A DNA stretch of 64,000 bases from an uncultured Pseudomonadota bacterium (GTDB lineage: Bacteria; Pseudomonadota; Gammaproteobacteria; Xanthomonadales; Wenzhouxiangellaceae): positions 30,463-94,462 of the forward strand of contig CAKZPB010000117.1 in assembly GCA_937138395.1 (NCBI GenBank), written 5' to 3'. The notes below the pieces were generated by a model, which saw nothing but the letters and a program-made list of their open reading frames with translations, was not told the origin of the DNA and did no database searches. How positions within the stretch are numbered: the first letter of the stretch is position 1; the number at the start of each line of letters is the position of its first letter. The position numbers and the translations under genes were made by a program. Of the stretch, positions 9,466 through 18,280 are shown in pieces.

Positions 9466-9756
9466 GGATTTTGAATCCGCATCTCAAATTCCCTCTTTGA
9501 CGATTAGTGTATTCCATCCGCGCGATTGCGAGTCAGCAAATATGTCGATGCTGTGGCCATATCGAGTACGCCACTGTTTTCTCGGTTGTGCTGGCTTTGT
9601 GATTTAAGCATTTCGTCCACTCCAATAATGTCTTGCGCCCATCTTGAGTATTGTTTTTTTCTGGATCAAGTGCTGTTTGTACCCAACAAGGCTATCTTCC
9701 GTAAAAAAACCAATTGATACAGCAGGTTATACCTGGATTTAACAAACCCTTCGATT
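9466..9756. other. Gene-free stretch, no recognisable element
   Basis: This AT-rich 291-base part of the gap between the divergent regulator gene and the next secreted-protein gene holds no convincing coding sequence, RNA or strong promoter. Two short T- or A-runs (near 9653 and 9703) are not preceded by stable hairpins. The predicted operator follows directly. Confidence 0.5.
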
Positions 9757-9792
9757 CAATTTTCACGATAATTTCAACGCAATTACACGTTA
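9757..9792 (+). promoter_or_regulatory. Predicted operator: three 11-bp phased direct repeats
   Basis: Three 11-mers in register are seen: CAATTTTCACG, ATAATTTCAAC and GCAATTACACG. The first ten bases and the eight-base AATTTCAA block are identical to the site at 3758-3793. The start of the next gene is 97 bases downstream. The best candidate binder is the winged-helix regulator encoded just to the left; the link is inferred from position and spacing. Confidence 0.55.
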
Positions 9793-9889
9793 TCTGAGCT
9801 GATGCTGGCTAGCATCACTATCCAATAAACCGGGGTTTCTGACCAGGCATGGTGCCCGGCTCTTTACCGAGAATTAAGGGATTGTAGCG

Positions 9890-12800
9890 ATGCTAGGGAA
9901 AAGCCTGAAGCGTGTTCAATTTAGCCTGACCGGCGTTCTGTTCAGTTTTGCATTCATGAACGTGCTGTCGGCCAATGAGCCGATCAATGGTCCAGTAGGG
10001 CCGGCGGCCGGGCTGGCTCTAATGCAGGGACAACAACAAGACCGTGGCACAACCGTCTTTGAACAGGCATTTTTGAAAGCGTCGAACGCAAACGCTGATG
10101 ACAATTTTGGCGTCGAAATTGCGATCAATGAAGCTGGCACCATCTTAGTTGTAGGTGCTCGCTACGAAGATAGTGATGGCAGTGGGCCTGAAGACAACTC
10201 CATCCAGGATGCCGGCGCAGCGTATGTATTCGAACGTCAAATCAATGGCGACTGGATTGAAACTGCCTACTTAAAACCATCATTACCCTATTTCCCTGGA
10301 CCGGCTGGTTTCATCACTGGTTATCAGTTTGGGTTGGCAGTGGGTATTTCAGGTGAAACGATCGTCATTGGTGAACCATTCAGGGACATTGACGGCATTC
10401 AGGCCGGCATTGATTTTAACGAAGGCGCGGTCTACGTATTTGAACCAGATGAAAACGGCGACTGGGTCGAAACGGATGTATTGCTCTCCTCGAGACCAAA
10501 TCCAAGCCAGGATGAGTTCGGCACTGCGGTAGCCATTTCTGGAGATCGTCTGCTCATCGGTGCCCAGCGCGAAACTCGACCCGGCATCGGTCGCAATGGT
10601 TCGGTACGCGCCTACACCCGAAACAGCAATGGTCTATGGGAAGAAGAGGATGTCTTGTTTCCAGATGCAGAGCCTAGCGACATGTATTTTGGAAATAAGA
10701 TCGCACTTGATAATAACCGCGCAATCATCAGCGCCCCGCTTGAAAGCAGCGATGGAAGTTCACCCAATGATCAGTCCAAACCGTTTTCCGGGGCTGCATT
10801 CATATTCGAGCGCGACCCAAACGGCCAGTGGGATCAAGTTGCCTACCTGAAAGCCAGCAACGTCGATGAAGATGATTCGTTTGGACAAAGTGTTGGTATA
10901 TCAGGCAACGTTGCCGCTGTTGGTGCCAACAGTGAAGATAGCGACGGTTCGGATCCAGGCAATAATACGTCTAATGCAGCGGGTGCAGTGTACATTTTTG
11001 AACCAAATGAATCTGGCGACTGGGTTCAAACTCAGTTCATTAAATCGCCTGATCTTGATTCTTTTTCCCATTTTGGCTTTTCGCTTGACCTAGAAGACCA
11101 GTCACTTCTTGTGGGTGCCAATATTCATGAACAGCAACAAGGCACCAGCTATCTATTTGCACAAAACGAGCAGAGTAGCTGGGTTTTTCAACAGCGAATT
11201 ATCCCAGACATCAGGGGTTCTGGAGACCGCTTTGGGCACCAAGTCGCCCGAGGTGGAGGACGTTTCCTGATCAGCAGTTGGTGGGAAAGCAGTGACCCTG
11301 ACATCGGGCCTGGAGACAGCTCACTTACTCGATCAGGCGCAGTCTACTTATTCGGTTTGCCTGGCCTTACTGTTGGAGGGCAAGTCAGTGGCCTGATCGG
11401 TAATGGGCTGGTTCTTCGAAATACTCAAACCGATGATGATGTATCCATCGTTACTAACGGCGATTTTACGTTTCCCGTTCCTTTGCAGGACGGCGAAAGT
11501 TATGCAGTCAGCGTATTGCAACAACCCGATAACCCCGAGCAGACCTGCACGGTCAGCGATGGCACGGGCATTCTTTCAGGGCAAGACGTGACCGACATTG
11601 ATATCAATTGCGTACTGACCGAAACATTTACCTTAGGCGGTATAGCTACCGGAGTAAACTTCACCGGTCTCATGCTGCAGAACAATGGTAGTGATGACCT
11701 GACGATTATTTCTCCGGGCGGCCCTTTTACTTTCGACACCGAGCTGGCCAATGGTGAAAACTATGAGGTCACCATCATTGAAAGCTCTATCGACCCAACG
11801 CATGTCTGCTCAGTAAGTAACGGCAGCGGCACCATCAATAGCTCGGACGTCAGTGACGTGCTGGTCGAGTGTAGTTTCAGATCCACCTTTCCGATTGAAG
11901 CTGAAGTGACCGGCCTGACCGGCAGCGGATTGGTGCTGCAGAACAATGGTGGCGACGATTTGGCGATACCTAACAACGGCACCTTCCGGTTTGCGACTGA
12001 ACTTGAACTGATGGACTCGTATTCGGTCACCGTAGCCACGCAGCCAAGCAACCCGGCTCAGGCTTGTGTCGTTAACAACGGCAGCGGCATCGTGGGCGAG
12101 ATCAGCATCATCACCGTCGAGGTGGTTTGCGAGACCGCTCAATATGAAATTGGCGGGATGGTTTCGGGCTTGCCTGCCCCGGGGCTGACGTTGTTCAATA
12201 ACGGCACGGATTTCATCATGATCAATGCCGATGGCCCATTCATCTTCCCGACGCTGCTTGAAGACGGTCAATCCTATAACGTTACTATCGGATTACAGCC
12301 AGAGGATCCTTCTGGTGGCGAATGTCTGGTCGCAAACGGCACGGGCATGGTTAACGGCATGAACGTGAATAATATTCAGGTTACCTGCGGCGTGCTTCCG
12401 ACAACATTCAGTCTGGGTGGAACGGTGTCGGGGCTGAAAGGTATCGGTCTGGTGCTCCAAAACAATGGCACTGACAGCGAGATTATCAATCAGAATGGTC
12501 CGTTCAGCTTTTCAATAAGGCTCTCGGACAGCGAACCCTATACCGTCACAGTCGCATCACAACCTGATGGAGGCATAGAGCAGTGCCAGGTATCGAACGG
12601 TACTGGCGTAGTCGACGGGATGGATGTGACCGATATTCAAATCGACTGCACCGCGCTGATCGCAGACCTGACCATCAGTAAGACCAATGGGTTTGCGTTT
12701 GTCGACAACGGCGTATCAACAACCTGGTTTATCGAAATCAAAAACGTGGGCGCGGTTGACATCATCGGCGCGACGCTAAGCGACCCGTTACCGGCCGGTG

Positions 12801-13081
12801 TGACCAACGCAAGTTGGAATTGCAGTGGCAGTGATGGCGGTATCTGCCCGAATGCCAACGGAAGCGGTAGCATCAATGAAGTCGTGGACTTATCAGTCGG
12901 CAGCACGCTGAGTTATGAATTCACCGCCACGGTCACAGCCATGGAAGGGAGTGTCATCAGCAATACCGCCACCATCACCCTGCCTCCTGCCCAAACCGAT
13001 ATCAATCCAGCCAACAACTCCGCCACCGACACCGACCCGGTCGGGCTGTTTGCCGATGGGTTTGAAGATGAACTGGATTGA
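9890..13081 (+). CDS. Secreted FG-GAP / repeat / DUF11 protein with C-terminal F-x-D tag
   Basis: A 1063-residue exported protein. An N-terminal signal region (about 1-28, hydrophobic FSLTGVLFSFAFMNVLSA) is followed to about residue 490 by seven FG-GAP-like propeller blades (each with FG..VAISGD...GA..ED..G and GAVYVFE strands). Residues about 493-922 hold five tandem units of about 86 residues, each GG.VSGL.G.GLVLQNNG and closing in NGTG-DVTDI-C; two cysteines per unit suggest disulfides. Residues 926-1058 are a DUF11-like module nearly copied in the next gene. The end is GLFADGFEDELD. The function is unknown; the architecture suggests a surface or adhesion protein. The next gene starts 57 bases on and is probably co-transcribed. 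Confidence 0.85.
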   Translation: MLGKSLKRVQFSLTGVLFSFAFMNVLSANEPINGPVGPAAGLALMQGQQQDRGTTVFEQAFLKASNANADDNFGVEIAINEAGTILVVGARYEDSDGSGPEDNSIQDAGAAYVFERQINGDWIETAYLKPSLPYFPGPAGFITGYQFGLAVGISGETIVIGEPFRDIDGIQAGIDFNEGAVYVFEPDENGDWVETDVLLSSRPNPSQDEFGTAVAISGDRLLIGAQRETRPGIGRNGSVRAYTRNSNGLWEEEDVLFPDAEPSDMYFGNKIALDNNRAIISAPLESSDGSSPNDQSKPFSGAAFIFERDPNGQWDQVAYLKASNVDEDDSFGQSVGISGNVAAVGANSEDSDGSDPGNNTSNAAGAVYIFEPNESGDWVQTQFIKSPDLDSFSHFGFSLDLEDQSLLVGANIHEQQQGTSYLFAQNEQSSWVFQQRIIPDIRGSGDRFGHQVARGGGRFLISSWWESSDPDIGPGDSSLTRSGAVYLFGLPGLTVGGQVSGLIGNGLVLRNTQTDDDVSIVTNGDFTFPVPLQDGESYAVSVLQQPDNPEQTCTVSDGTGILSGQDVTDIDINCVLTETFTLGGIATGVNFTGLMLQNNGSDDLTIISPGGPFTFDTELANGENYEVTIIESSIDPTHVCSVSNGSGTINSSDVSDVLVECSFRSTFPIEAEVTGLTGSGLVLQNNGGDDLAIPNNGTFRFATELELMDSYSVTVATQPSNPAQACVVNNGSGIVGEISIITVEVVCETAQYEIGGMVSGLPAPGLTLFNNGTDFIMINADGPFIFPTLLEDGQSYNVTIGLQPEDPSGGECLVANGTGMVNGMNVNNIQVTCGVLPTTFSLGGTVSGLKGIGLVLQNNGTDSEIINQNGPFSFSIRLSDSEPYTVTVASQPDGGIEQCQVSNGTGVVDGMDVTDIQIDCTALIADLTISKTNGFAFVDNGVSTTWFIEIKNVGAVDIIGATLSDPLPAGVTNASWNCSGSDGGICPNANGSGSINEVVDLSVGSTLSYEFTATVTAMEGSVISNTATITLPPAQTDINPANNSATDTDPVGLFADGFEDELD
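11368..12657 (+). repeat. Five tandem 258-bp coding repeats
   Basis: Five units of about 86 codons start near 11368, 11625, 11884, 12142 and 12409. Each begins with a GG-x-V-S-G-L-like strand and GLVLQNNG, has a Y-x-V-T-V strand followed by Q-P in the middle, and ends with a C-x-V-x-N-G-x-G block and a D-V-x-x-I-x-V-x-C strand. The units have diverged, so this is an old expansion. Confidence 0.8.
12665..13063 (+). repeat. DUF11-plus-tag module, copy 1
   Basis: This stretch codes 133 residues at the end of the preceding FG-GAP protein, from DLTISK to GLFADGF. It aligns without gaps to 14738-15136 in the next gene, about two thirds identical by eye, and identical over the last 20 or so residues before the tag. 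It marks a shared or copied C-terminal cassette. Confidence 0.8.
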
Positions 13082-13138
13082 TCTTTTGCGATCCATCAAT
13101 GCGCAGTCAAACTTTAATTTCATAGCAGGACGCTAATC

Positions 13139-15163
13139 ATGACGCCCTTAAAACGCACTCAACTGGTCACCGCATTGCAACTGGCCCTGGCGGTTGGCTT
13201 CAGCCATCACGCCATGGCCCAGCCTTTTCCGGCCGAAATCAACCTGTCCGATCTGGACTCCAGCGATGGGTTCAGTATCGACGGCGAGGCCGACTATGAT
13301 GCTTCGGGCTTTTCGGTCAGCGGCGCGGGTGATATCAACGGGGACGGACTGGATGATTTGATCATCGGCTCTCCGTATGCCGACCGTGTGAATTACACCG
13401 TGGGTTCAGCACATGTTGTGTTTGGTTCCAGCTCTGGTTTCTCAAGCCCCACTGATCTCGGCAGTCTCAACGGCAGTAACGGCTTCGAGATGACCAATCA
13501 GGTCGGGTCTGATCAAGTCGCACGCTCAGTCAGTAATGCGGGCGATGTCAACGGGGATGGCATCGACGATGTCATCGTCGGCGCTGCCTATTCCGACCCG
13601 AACGGGAATGGCAATGCCGGACGCAGCTACGTGCTGTTCGGTAGCGATACCGGGTTTCCCGCTGAATTTGACCTCAACACGCTTGACGGCAGCGACGGTT
13701 TTTCCATCAACGGCGAGGCGGGCTACGACGAATCAGGCTTTTCGGTCAGCACGGCAGGCGACGTCAATGGCGATGACATCGACGACCTGATCATTGGCGC
13801 GCCGGATGCAGACCCCAATGGCAGCTATTCAGGCCGCAGCTATATTGTATTTGGCACGGATTCCGGTTTCAGCAGTGAACTGGAGCTCAGCAGCCTGTCG
13901 GGCAGTATCGGCTTTGCCATGAATGGCGAAACCGCATACGACGGATCCGGGTATTCAGTCAGCACGGCCGGCGATTTCAACGGCGATGGCTTTGACGATG
14001 TCGTGATTGGTGCGCCAGGTGCGATGGGGAATGCATCGGGATCTGGACGCAGTTATCTCGTTTTTGGTGGCGCGGGCGTTCACACTGATTCTCTGAATTT
14101 AGGTCAGCTGGCGGGGTTTAAAGGGTTCATCATGGATGGCCAAGGCATGAGTGATGACACTGGCATTAGTGTGAGTGCTGCAGGTGACTTCAACAACGAC
14201 GGGTTCGATGACTTGATTATTGGTGCCGACGGAGCCACGGTAAATGGGCAAGGACAGTCCGGCAGAAGCTACATCGTATTCGGCACAGATCAGCTGATTT
14301 CCACACCCCTCAACCTCGGTGCGCTGAACGGCAGCAACGGCATCATCATTCAGGGCGATCCGGGCGAGGACGAAAGTGCAAGCCTGGGACGTTCTGTGCA
14401 TGGTGCAGGCGATATCAACGGCGACGGCATTGATGATGTGATCATTGGCGCGCCTGAGGCCGGCGTATATCCTGATCGAACGGGAAAAAGCTACGTAGTC
14501 TTCGGTACCGATTTAGCCCTGCCTGCCGTGTTGGACATCAACACGCTCGACGGTATCAATGGCCTGGTGTTGAATGGTGAGGATAATTACGATTATTCCG
14601 GACATGCAGTCAGCGCGGCCGGGGACATCAACGGCGACGGTATTGATGACCTGGTCGTCGGTTCGTACAGTTTCGAACCGGCTGGCGGCTACAGCCGGCC
14701 GGGTCGAACGTATGTGGTATTCGGCCGTCCGCTGCCCGATCTTGCGGTCACGAAAAACAATGGCTTCGCCTTTGTCGACAGCGGCTTTTCAACCACCTGG
14801 CAGATCGAAGTCAGCAATCTGGGTGCCTCGGCCGTCAACGGCGCCACCTTATCGGACACAATTCCCGCCGAGGCCGGCAACGCAAGCTGGACCTGCAGCG
14901 GCAGCGGCGGTGCGACCTGCCCGAATGACAGCGGCAGCGGCGATATCAATGAACTGATCAATCTTCCGCCCGGCAGTAGCCTCACCTACCAACTGACCGC
15001 AACCGTCACCGCGACAGAAGGGAACAGCATCAGCAATACCGCCACTGTCACCTTGCCGGCCGGTTTAGGCGACAACAACCCGGCCAATAACAGCGCCACC
15101 GACACCGACCCGGTCGGCCTGTTTGCAGATGGCTTTGAAGATGAATTCAACCCCAAAGGCTAG
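13139..15163 (+). CDS. Secreted integrin-like FG-GAP protein with DUF11 module and C-terminal F-x-D tag
   Basis: A 674-residue exported protein. Residues 1-27 are a signal peptide ending in SHHAMAQ. Residues about 32-528 are seven to eight FG-GAP repeats of about 64 residues, each with the calcium-loop pattern GD-x-N-x-D-G-x-D-D followed by L-I-x-G-A and a GRSYVVFG strand, as in integrin alpha N-terminal beta-propellers. Residues 534-666 are a DUF11-like module copied from, or shared with, the preceding gene. The end is GLFADGFEDEFNPKG. The short gap upstream implies co-transcription with the preceding gene. The role is unknown; a calcium-stabilised surface propeller is the family-based expectation. 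Confidence 0.87.
   Translation: MTPLKRTQLVTALQLALAVGFSHHAMAQPFPAEINLSDLDSSDGFSIDGEADYDASGFSVSGAGDINGDGLDDLIIGSPYADRVNYTVGSAHVVFGSSSGFSSPTDLGSLNGSNGFEMTNQVGSDQVARSVSNAGDVNGDGIDDVIVGAAYSDPNGNGNAGRSYVLFGSDTGFPAEFDLNTLDGSDGFSINGEAGYDESGFSVSTAGDVNGDDIDDLIIGAPDADPNGSYSGRSYIVFGTDSGFSSELELSSLSGSIGFAMNGETAYDGSGYSVSTAGDFNGDGFDDVVIGAPGAMGNASGSGRSYLVFGGAGVHTDSLNLGQLAGFKGFIMDGQGMSDDTGISVSAAGDFNNDGFDDLIIGADGATVNGQGQSGRSYIVFGTDQLISTPLNLGALNGSNGIIIQGDPGEDESASLGRSVHGAGDINGDGIDDVIIGAPEAGVYPDRTGKSYVVFGTDLALPAVLDINTLDGINGLVLNGEDNYDYSGHAVSAAGDINGDGIDDLVVGSYSFEPAGGYSRPGRTYVVFGRPLPDLAVTKNNGFAFVDSGFSTTWQIEVSNLGASAVNGATLSDTIPAEAGNASWTCSGSGGATCPNDSGSGDINELINLPPGSSLTYQLTATVTATEGNSISNTATVTLPAGLGDNNPANNSATDTDPVGLFADGFEDEFNPKG
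14738..15136 (+). repeat. DUF11-plus-tag module, copy 2
   Basis: This is the second copy of the 133-residue cassette at 12665-13063, of the same length without gaps. The most conserved part is the stretch from NPANNSATDTDPV to the FADGFEDE tag. Confidence 0.8.
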
Positions 15164-15166
15164 CTA

Positions 15167-15184
15167 GCCTCCGCCGCAGGAGGC
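15167..15184 (+). terminator. Hairpin after the FG-GAP gene pair
   Basis: A perfect 6-bp GC stem (GCCTCC, loop GCCGCA, GGAGGC) lies 4 bases past the stop codon. No T-run follows, so it is a weak or factor-dependent terminator at best. It sits between convergent genes. Confidence 0.4.
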
Positions 15185-15288
15185 CTGGCGCCCTTGTGTT
15201 CGTTTAACGGGCAACAAAATCGATGGCTGGAAAAACCCTGCGTGTCGGCCAGGCTCAAGGCACCATGGGTACCCAGAGCCGAATACTT

Positions 15289-18099
15289 TTACTCCGCTTC
15301 CATACTATCGCTGAAGAATGCTTCAACCAGGCGTTTAGCTGCACCCTGAAAGACAATAATTCCATCATCCGGAGTAGCATCGCCTGGCGCTCCGTCGGTT
15401 AAGGTGACGGTCCATTCTTGTCCATTCAGTGTGGCTGGCAGTTCGTGCCAGATCGCCCGATCTTGATCCGGGAACGCCAGCCCGTAGCCGCGCAATACAT
15501 AGCTTGGATCCGAAAAATCTGCGCCATGGTAGATCAGCGTGACTTCAGCCTGTTCGCAGTCCGGAATGCGCAGATGCAGACCGTTCAGCGGCGGCTCATA
15601 GGTCGGTTCTGCCGGCAAATTATCCAGCAAGTCCAGACCGAAGCTGTCCTGTAACACCTGGCAGTTGCCATCGATGCCATTCAGACTCGCCGTGATGTAA
15701 TTTGCAGCGCCTCGGCTATTCGAGTTTACGGTTGGCGATGCTACGTCAGATTGCGTTTGGTCCGGCACGCCATCAGCGTTGCCATCGCCACCATTCGGCG
15801 CATCACCTTCCGTCGTGTTACTTGCACCATCGGTATCACCGTCGGGTACGACTTCGAACGTCTGCACGCTTTTATTGGTGCCTGCGTGGATAACGATATT
15901 TGAGTCACTGGTATCGAGCGCTAATTTTAGTGGTACCGCAGTAGTTGGAAAGCCCGTACTGATGGAAGACCAGCTTGCACCATCATCACTACTTACAAAC
16001 ACGCCACCGTCGCCGTTACCGAAGGGGTCGGCTATCGCTGCATACACATCGCCAGAATCCGGATCGACCACAATATCGCGTACGTCGCGCTCTTCCAGGC
16101 CACTGCCTGAAAATGTCCAGTTTAGGCCGCCGTCGACCGTTTTATATACAGACCCGAATACAAGTGTCACAAGATCGTTTACTGATGCATACAGCGTCTG
16201 CCCGCTGGGATCGGTCGGATCGAAGGCAAGCGAAAGAACGTTGAGTGTAGATGCAGTTGGATCATTATTGATCCGCGGCAGGCCATTGGCAGCATTAAAC
16301 CAGTTCGCACCACCGTCGACGGTTTTAAACACACCATTTTCGAGCGTCAGCGGTGCTGTTGAAGATCGAAAATTGATAAAAGTAGAAGCGTACAGCGTAT
16401 TACCCGTAGTGTCGGTCGTATCCTGCACCAGCTGAACAACGGAGACGAAGCTGGCTATGCCGTTGGCATCAAGCTCTCCGCCGCCAAGACCGTTATCACT
16501 GGCGAACCAGTTGGCGCCAGCATCAGTGCTTTTATAAATTCGAGCCGCTTGTTTGACAATCGTACCCATACCGTCGTTCGCAAGTCGTCCTTCAGCGCCC
16601 GCATACAGCACTTGAGAATCGCCGCTTGAATCAGCACTGAAACGATCGACTTCGATGTCCCTGACAGTTCGATAGATCGCAAAACCGGACGGCTGCAAAG
16701 GAATACCCGTATCAATGGTCGACCAATTAACGCCCGCATCCGTACTCTTGTACAGTCCGCCATTGCCCGGAATAAATACGCCCTGCGCATCCGTTCCTCC
16801 AGAGAAAATGCCGCCGCCGTACACGACATCAGTATTATTTGGATCCACCACCAGCGCCCTAAAACTATATGCGTCAAGCCCATTATTCGCTTGAGTCCAG
16901 CTGTTACCGCGGTCTTCACTCCGAAAGCTGGCAAAAGCCGGAAGCTCAATATCACTCAGCGCCGCATGTACACGTCCGCCAGCAGCGGTTGCGATGGCTC
17001 GAATGCTTTGTGCTTCAAAACCCTGATTGCTTTGCGCGAAGATATCAGACGACACCGGCGAAATTCTGCGATAGATACCATTCGGAAAACTGCCAACAAG
17101 CTGTAGCGAAGGATCAAATGGGTCAAACGTGACGAATCCTGCTGTGGCTGGCTGTAACAATTCATTCCCGATTAACCCTTCGATGATGGACGTCCAGTTA
17201 GCGCCGTCATCTTTGGTGTATTGAATACCCTGGCCACCGACTACATAGACTTCCGCAGGATCTTGCGGATTGATTGCCAGGCGTATTCCCGACACTGTGG
17301 AATCGACCGATGTCCAATTCAAACCTGCATCTTCGCTGCGGAAGACCCCGGTTGGAATACCCACCGACCAAGCGCGACCAGCGCTGTCAAACTGAATATC
17401 CCTTAGAAAAAACGTCTCCCACGGACAGCCCGATGGGCATGGCACTTCGGACCAAACCGCACTCGGTGATGATGCGCTGACATCGGCTACCCACAAACTC
17501 GCGCTTGAAGATGATTCGCGCGTACTGACCAGCAATCGATCTGTCGTAGCCGGATCTGCCACAAATGCCTGAATACTGAAACCCGGTGATTGAGGAATTG
17601 CCGGCAATTCAGTCCAATTGAGCCCCGAATCAGCAGTTCTTAAAATCACACTGTCGGTACGAATGAGGTAATAAACACCGGGTTGAGTCGGCGAAGCCTG
17701 CAAATCTGTATAGCGAATATTGGCGGGTAAGGAAATCGCGGGCGTGCGATCCTGCCAGATTTCGCCACCATCATTGGTAAAATAAACCCGACCGACGCCC
17801 ATAGCCATCAAGCGGTTGTCTGCGGTTTGGCTATGTACAATACCCAAAACCTGTCGATTGACACCGGCGTTTGCGGCAAACCACGATTGACCTCCATCTG
17901 TGCTTTTGAAGATACTCGTGCCCCCAATGGCATAGAACTCACCCTGATTAAACGGTGATGCCAGAAGTGCATCGACTTCACCTCCTTCGGGACCGTTGGA
18001 GGTCCAGATCCCTTGACCTGCGTAGACAGGGCAGCTGATATTCATTACCGTCAGCATCAACGCCGAAACAATGGTGAACTTGACTAAAGTAGCTTTCAC
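15289..18099 (-). CDS. Secreted BNR/Asp-box repeat protein (sialidase/sortilin-like propeller) with C-terminal tag
   Basis: A 936-residue exported protein. Residues 1-28 are a signal peptide (SALMLTVMNISCPVYAG). Residues about 30-745 carry many Asp-box motifs of the form S-x-D-G-G-x-x-W (KSTDGGQSWF, FTNDGGEIWQ, RSEDAGLNWT, KTVDGGANWF, VSSDDGASWS), the hallmark of sialidase- and sortilin-like beta-propellers; no sialidase catalytic set was identified. An Asp/Gly-rich spacer at about 755-795 is followed by a C-terminal domain (about 795-925: GLHLRIPDCEQAEVTLIYHG, WHELPATLNGQEWTVTLTDG) that resembles the choice-of-anchor domains of secreted bacterial proteins. It ends in AFFSDSMEAE, a variant of the local tag. 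Upstream on the same strand is the third phased-repeat site. Confidence 0.85.
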   Translation of the reverse strand: MKATLVKFTIVSALMLTVMNISCPVYAGQGIWTSNGPEGGEVDALLASPFNQGEFYAIGGTSIFKSTDGGQSWFAANAGVNRQVLGIVHSQTADNRLMAMGVGRVYFTNDGGEIWQDRTPAISLPANIRYTDLQASPTQPGVYYLIRTDSVILRTADSGLNWTELPAIPQSPGFSIQAFVADPATTDRLLVSTRESSSSASLWVADVSASSPSAVWSEVPCPSGCPWETFFLRDIQFDSAGRAWSVGIPTGVFRSEDAGLNWTSVDSTVSGIRLAINPQDPAEVYVVGGQGIQYTKDDGANWTSIIEGLIGNELLQPATAGFVTFDPFDPSLQLVGSFPNGIYRRISPVSSDIFAQSNQGFEAQSIRAIATAAGGRVHAALSDIELPAFASFRSEDRGNSWTQANNGLDAYSFRALVVDPNNTDVVYGGGIFSGGTDAQGVFIPGNGGLYKSTDAGVNWSTIDTGIPLQPSGFAIYRTVRDIEVDRFSADSSGDSQVLYAGAEGRLANDGMGTIVKQAARIYKSTDAGANWFASDNGLGGGELDANGIASFVSVVQLVQDTTDTTGNTLYASTFINFRSSTAPLTLENGVFKTVDGGANWFNAANGLPRINNDPTASTLNVLSLAFDPTDPSGQTLYASVNDLVTLVFGSVYKTVDGGLNWTFSGSGLEERDVRDIVVDPDSGDVYAAIADPFGNGDGGVFVSSDDGASWSSISTGFPTTAVPLKLALDTSDSNIVIHAGTNKSVQTFEVVPDGDTDGASNTTEGDAPNGGDGNADGVPDQTQSDVASPTVNSNSRGAANYITASLNGIDGNCQVLQDSFGLDLLDNLPAEPTYEPPLNGLHLRIPDCEQAEVTLIYHGADFSDPSYVLRGYGLAFPDQDRAIWHELPATLNGQEWTVTLTDGAPGDATPDDGIIVFQGAAKRLVEAFFSDSMEAE

Positions 18100-18144
18100 T
18101 GAAATTCTCGCAGTTGGAATAGGACTTCAGTCAATGTAGTGAAA

Positions 18145-18180
18145 GGCACGCTCTGTAGCTTGAAATTAGCGTGATATTAT
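18145..18180 (-). promoter_or_regulatory. Predicted operator, two phased 11-bp repeats plus extension
   Basis: Read on the minus strand, the site is ATAATATCACG then CTAATTTCAAG, followed by CTACAGAGCG. It matches the site at 3758-3793 both in the repeats and in the following TACAGA element, if one 11-bp unit is skipped. It lies about 50-80 bases before the start of the Asp-box protein gene (18099), and also in the divergent gap upstream of yceI (18281), so it could act on either gene. Confidence 0.5.
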
Positions 18181-18280
18181 CTTGAAGGTTAGCCAGTAGA
18201 CCCAAAATCAGCCAAATAAGTGATGATTCGATCACTGTGTGCAGAATCTCATTGAAAGATATATTCACGGAGAAACAGGC

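Noticed and set aside
15289..18099. Calling the Asp-box protein a sialidase
   Set aside because: Asp boxes are structural; the catalytic Arg triad, Tyr and Glu set of sialidases could not be located.
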